Assembly (NCBI RefSeq): GCF_034439435.1
Contig: NZ_JAPCKJ010000005.1
Location: forward strand, 1 to 64,000
Direction of reading: 5' to 3'
DNA from: Sarcina sp034439435
GTDB taxonomy: Bacteria > Bacillota > Clostridia > Clostridiales > Clostridiaceae
DNA: 64,000 nucleotides
Below the pieces are notes generated by a model, which saw only the letters and a program-made list of their open reading frames with translations, was not told the origin of the DNA and searched no databases. Every line of letters starts with the position of its first letter. Position 1 is the first letter of the stretch. Of the stretch, positions 63,817 through 64,000 are shown piece by piece. Both the position numbers and the translations under genes were made by a program.

Positions 63817-63868
63817 TTCTCGGTTCTTGGTAGAAACCCCCAATCCATATCATTAGGGTTATACGAAG
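63802..63868 (-). promoter_or_regulatory. Adenine riboswitch (purine aptamer) upstream of add
   Basis: The minus strand carries the purine-aptamer core TATAACCCTAATGATATGG, GTTTCTACCAAGAACC and CTTGATTACGAAG, with P1 formed by TTCGTA/TACGAA. The specificity base in TTGATTA is U (position 74), which selects adenine over guanine. The add riboswitch of C. perfringens is a published example of this class. Confidence 0.95.
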
Positions 63869-63886
63869 TAACGTTTATTTTTATTT

Positions 63887-63914
63887 ATTTTACCACATAA
63901 AAATTTATAGTCAA
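63887..63914 (-). promoter_or_regulatory. Promoter of the add riboswitch transcript
   Basis: TTGACT (63909-63914), a 16-bp spacer and TAAAAT (63887-63892) on the minus strand. Beyond it to the right edge only AT-rich sequence is seen. Confidence 0.65.
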
Positions 63915-64000
63915 TAATATTTTGTTAAATTTAAGACAATTCCATTTTAAACATAAAAAAGAAAAATCTATACATATATTTTAAGATTTTCTTATTTTAT

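Overview
The window is AT-rich, low-GC Gram-positive DNA carrying endospore genes (spoIIE, spoVT, spoVG, yabP, yabQ, a spoVB-type flippase) and anaerobic enzymes (HydE, NrdG). It looks like a Clostridium chromosome. An adenine riboswitch in front of add, the T-box operons and the gene content point to Clostridium perfringens; that species call is inference, not a database match.

Layout, left to right. Position 1-60 holds a consensus promoter firing off the left edge. 0.4-6.9 kb: murD, hydE, a glutamate-synthase-beta-like flavoprotein, an S66 carboxypeptidase and a PepT-like peptidase. 7.0-11.4 kb: a large imperfect inverted repeat, T-box-controlled glyS, tRNA-Asn, lysS and greA. 11.6-42.5 kb: a long, almost entirely minus-strand block. 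Read in transcription order it is purR, spoVG, glmU, prs, a two-component system with an HtrA-like pseudoprotease, pth, mfd, prsA, spoVT, spoVB-like, mazG, hup, rqcP, yabP, yabQ, divIC, yabR, seven tRNAs, spoIIE, tilS, hpt, ftsH, fhs, coaX and dusB. This closely matches the origin-proximal purR-lysS region of Bacillus subtilis. 42.8-47.7 kb, plus strand: murC, then a LacI-type regulator with purine nucleoside phosphorylase and a nucleoside transporter. 47.8-57.9 kb: an M24 peptidase, a phosphoesterase, a four-domain cytochrome-b5-like protein, T-box-controlled asnS, pepA, a YcxB-like membrane protein, nrdG, an HD protein and a MATE pump. 58.2-62.5 kb: an operon for citrate synthase (Re type, homocitrate-synthase family), aconitase and isocitrate dehydrogenase. 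62.6-63.9 kb: add under an adenine riboswitch.

Connecting themes. Purine metabolism recurs: purR, prs, hpt, fhs with a PurBox pair, punA, nupC and add. Sporulation promoters can be read directly: a sigma-H promoter for spoVG, a sigma-G-like promoter for spoVT, and a 21-bp-spacer promoter for spoIIE. The citrate-aconitase-isocitrate dehydrogenase operon would make 2-oxoglutarate for glutamate.

The items most worth a second look are a candidate riboswitch or attenuator before the MATE gene, a DnaA-box cluster with exact 26-bp spacing beside it, the HtrA-like protein lacking its catalytic His and Ser, the cytochrome-b5-like protein lacking haem-ligand histidines, and the long inverted repeat at 7.0-7.2 kb. 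Several genes start with TTG or GTG; starts were moved where a ribosome-binding site lies inside a longer open frame.
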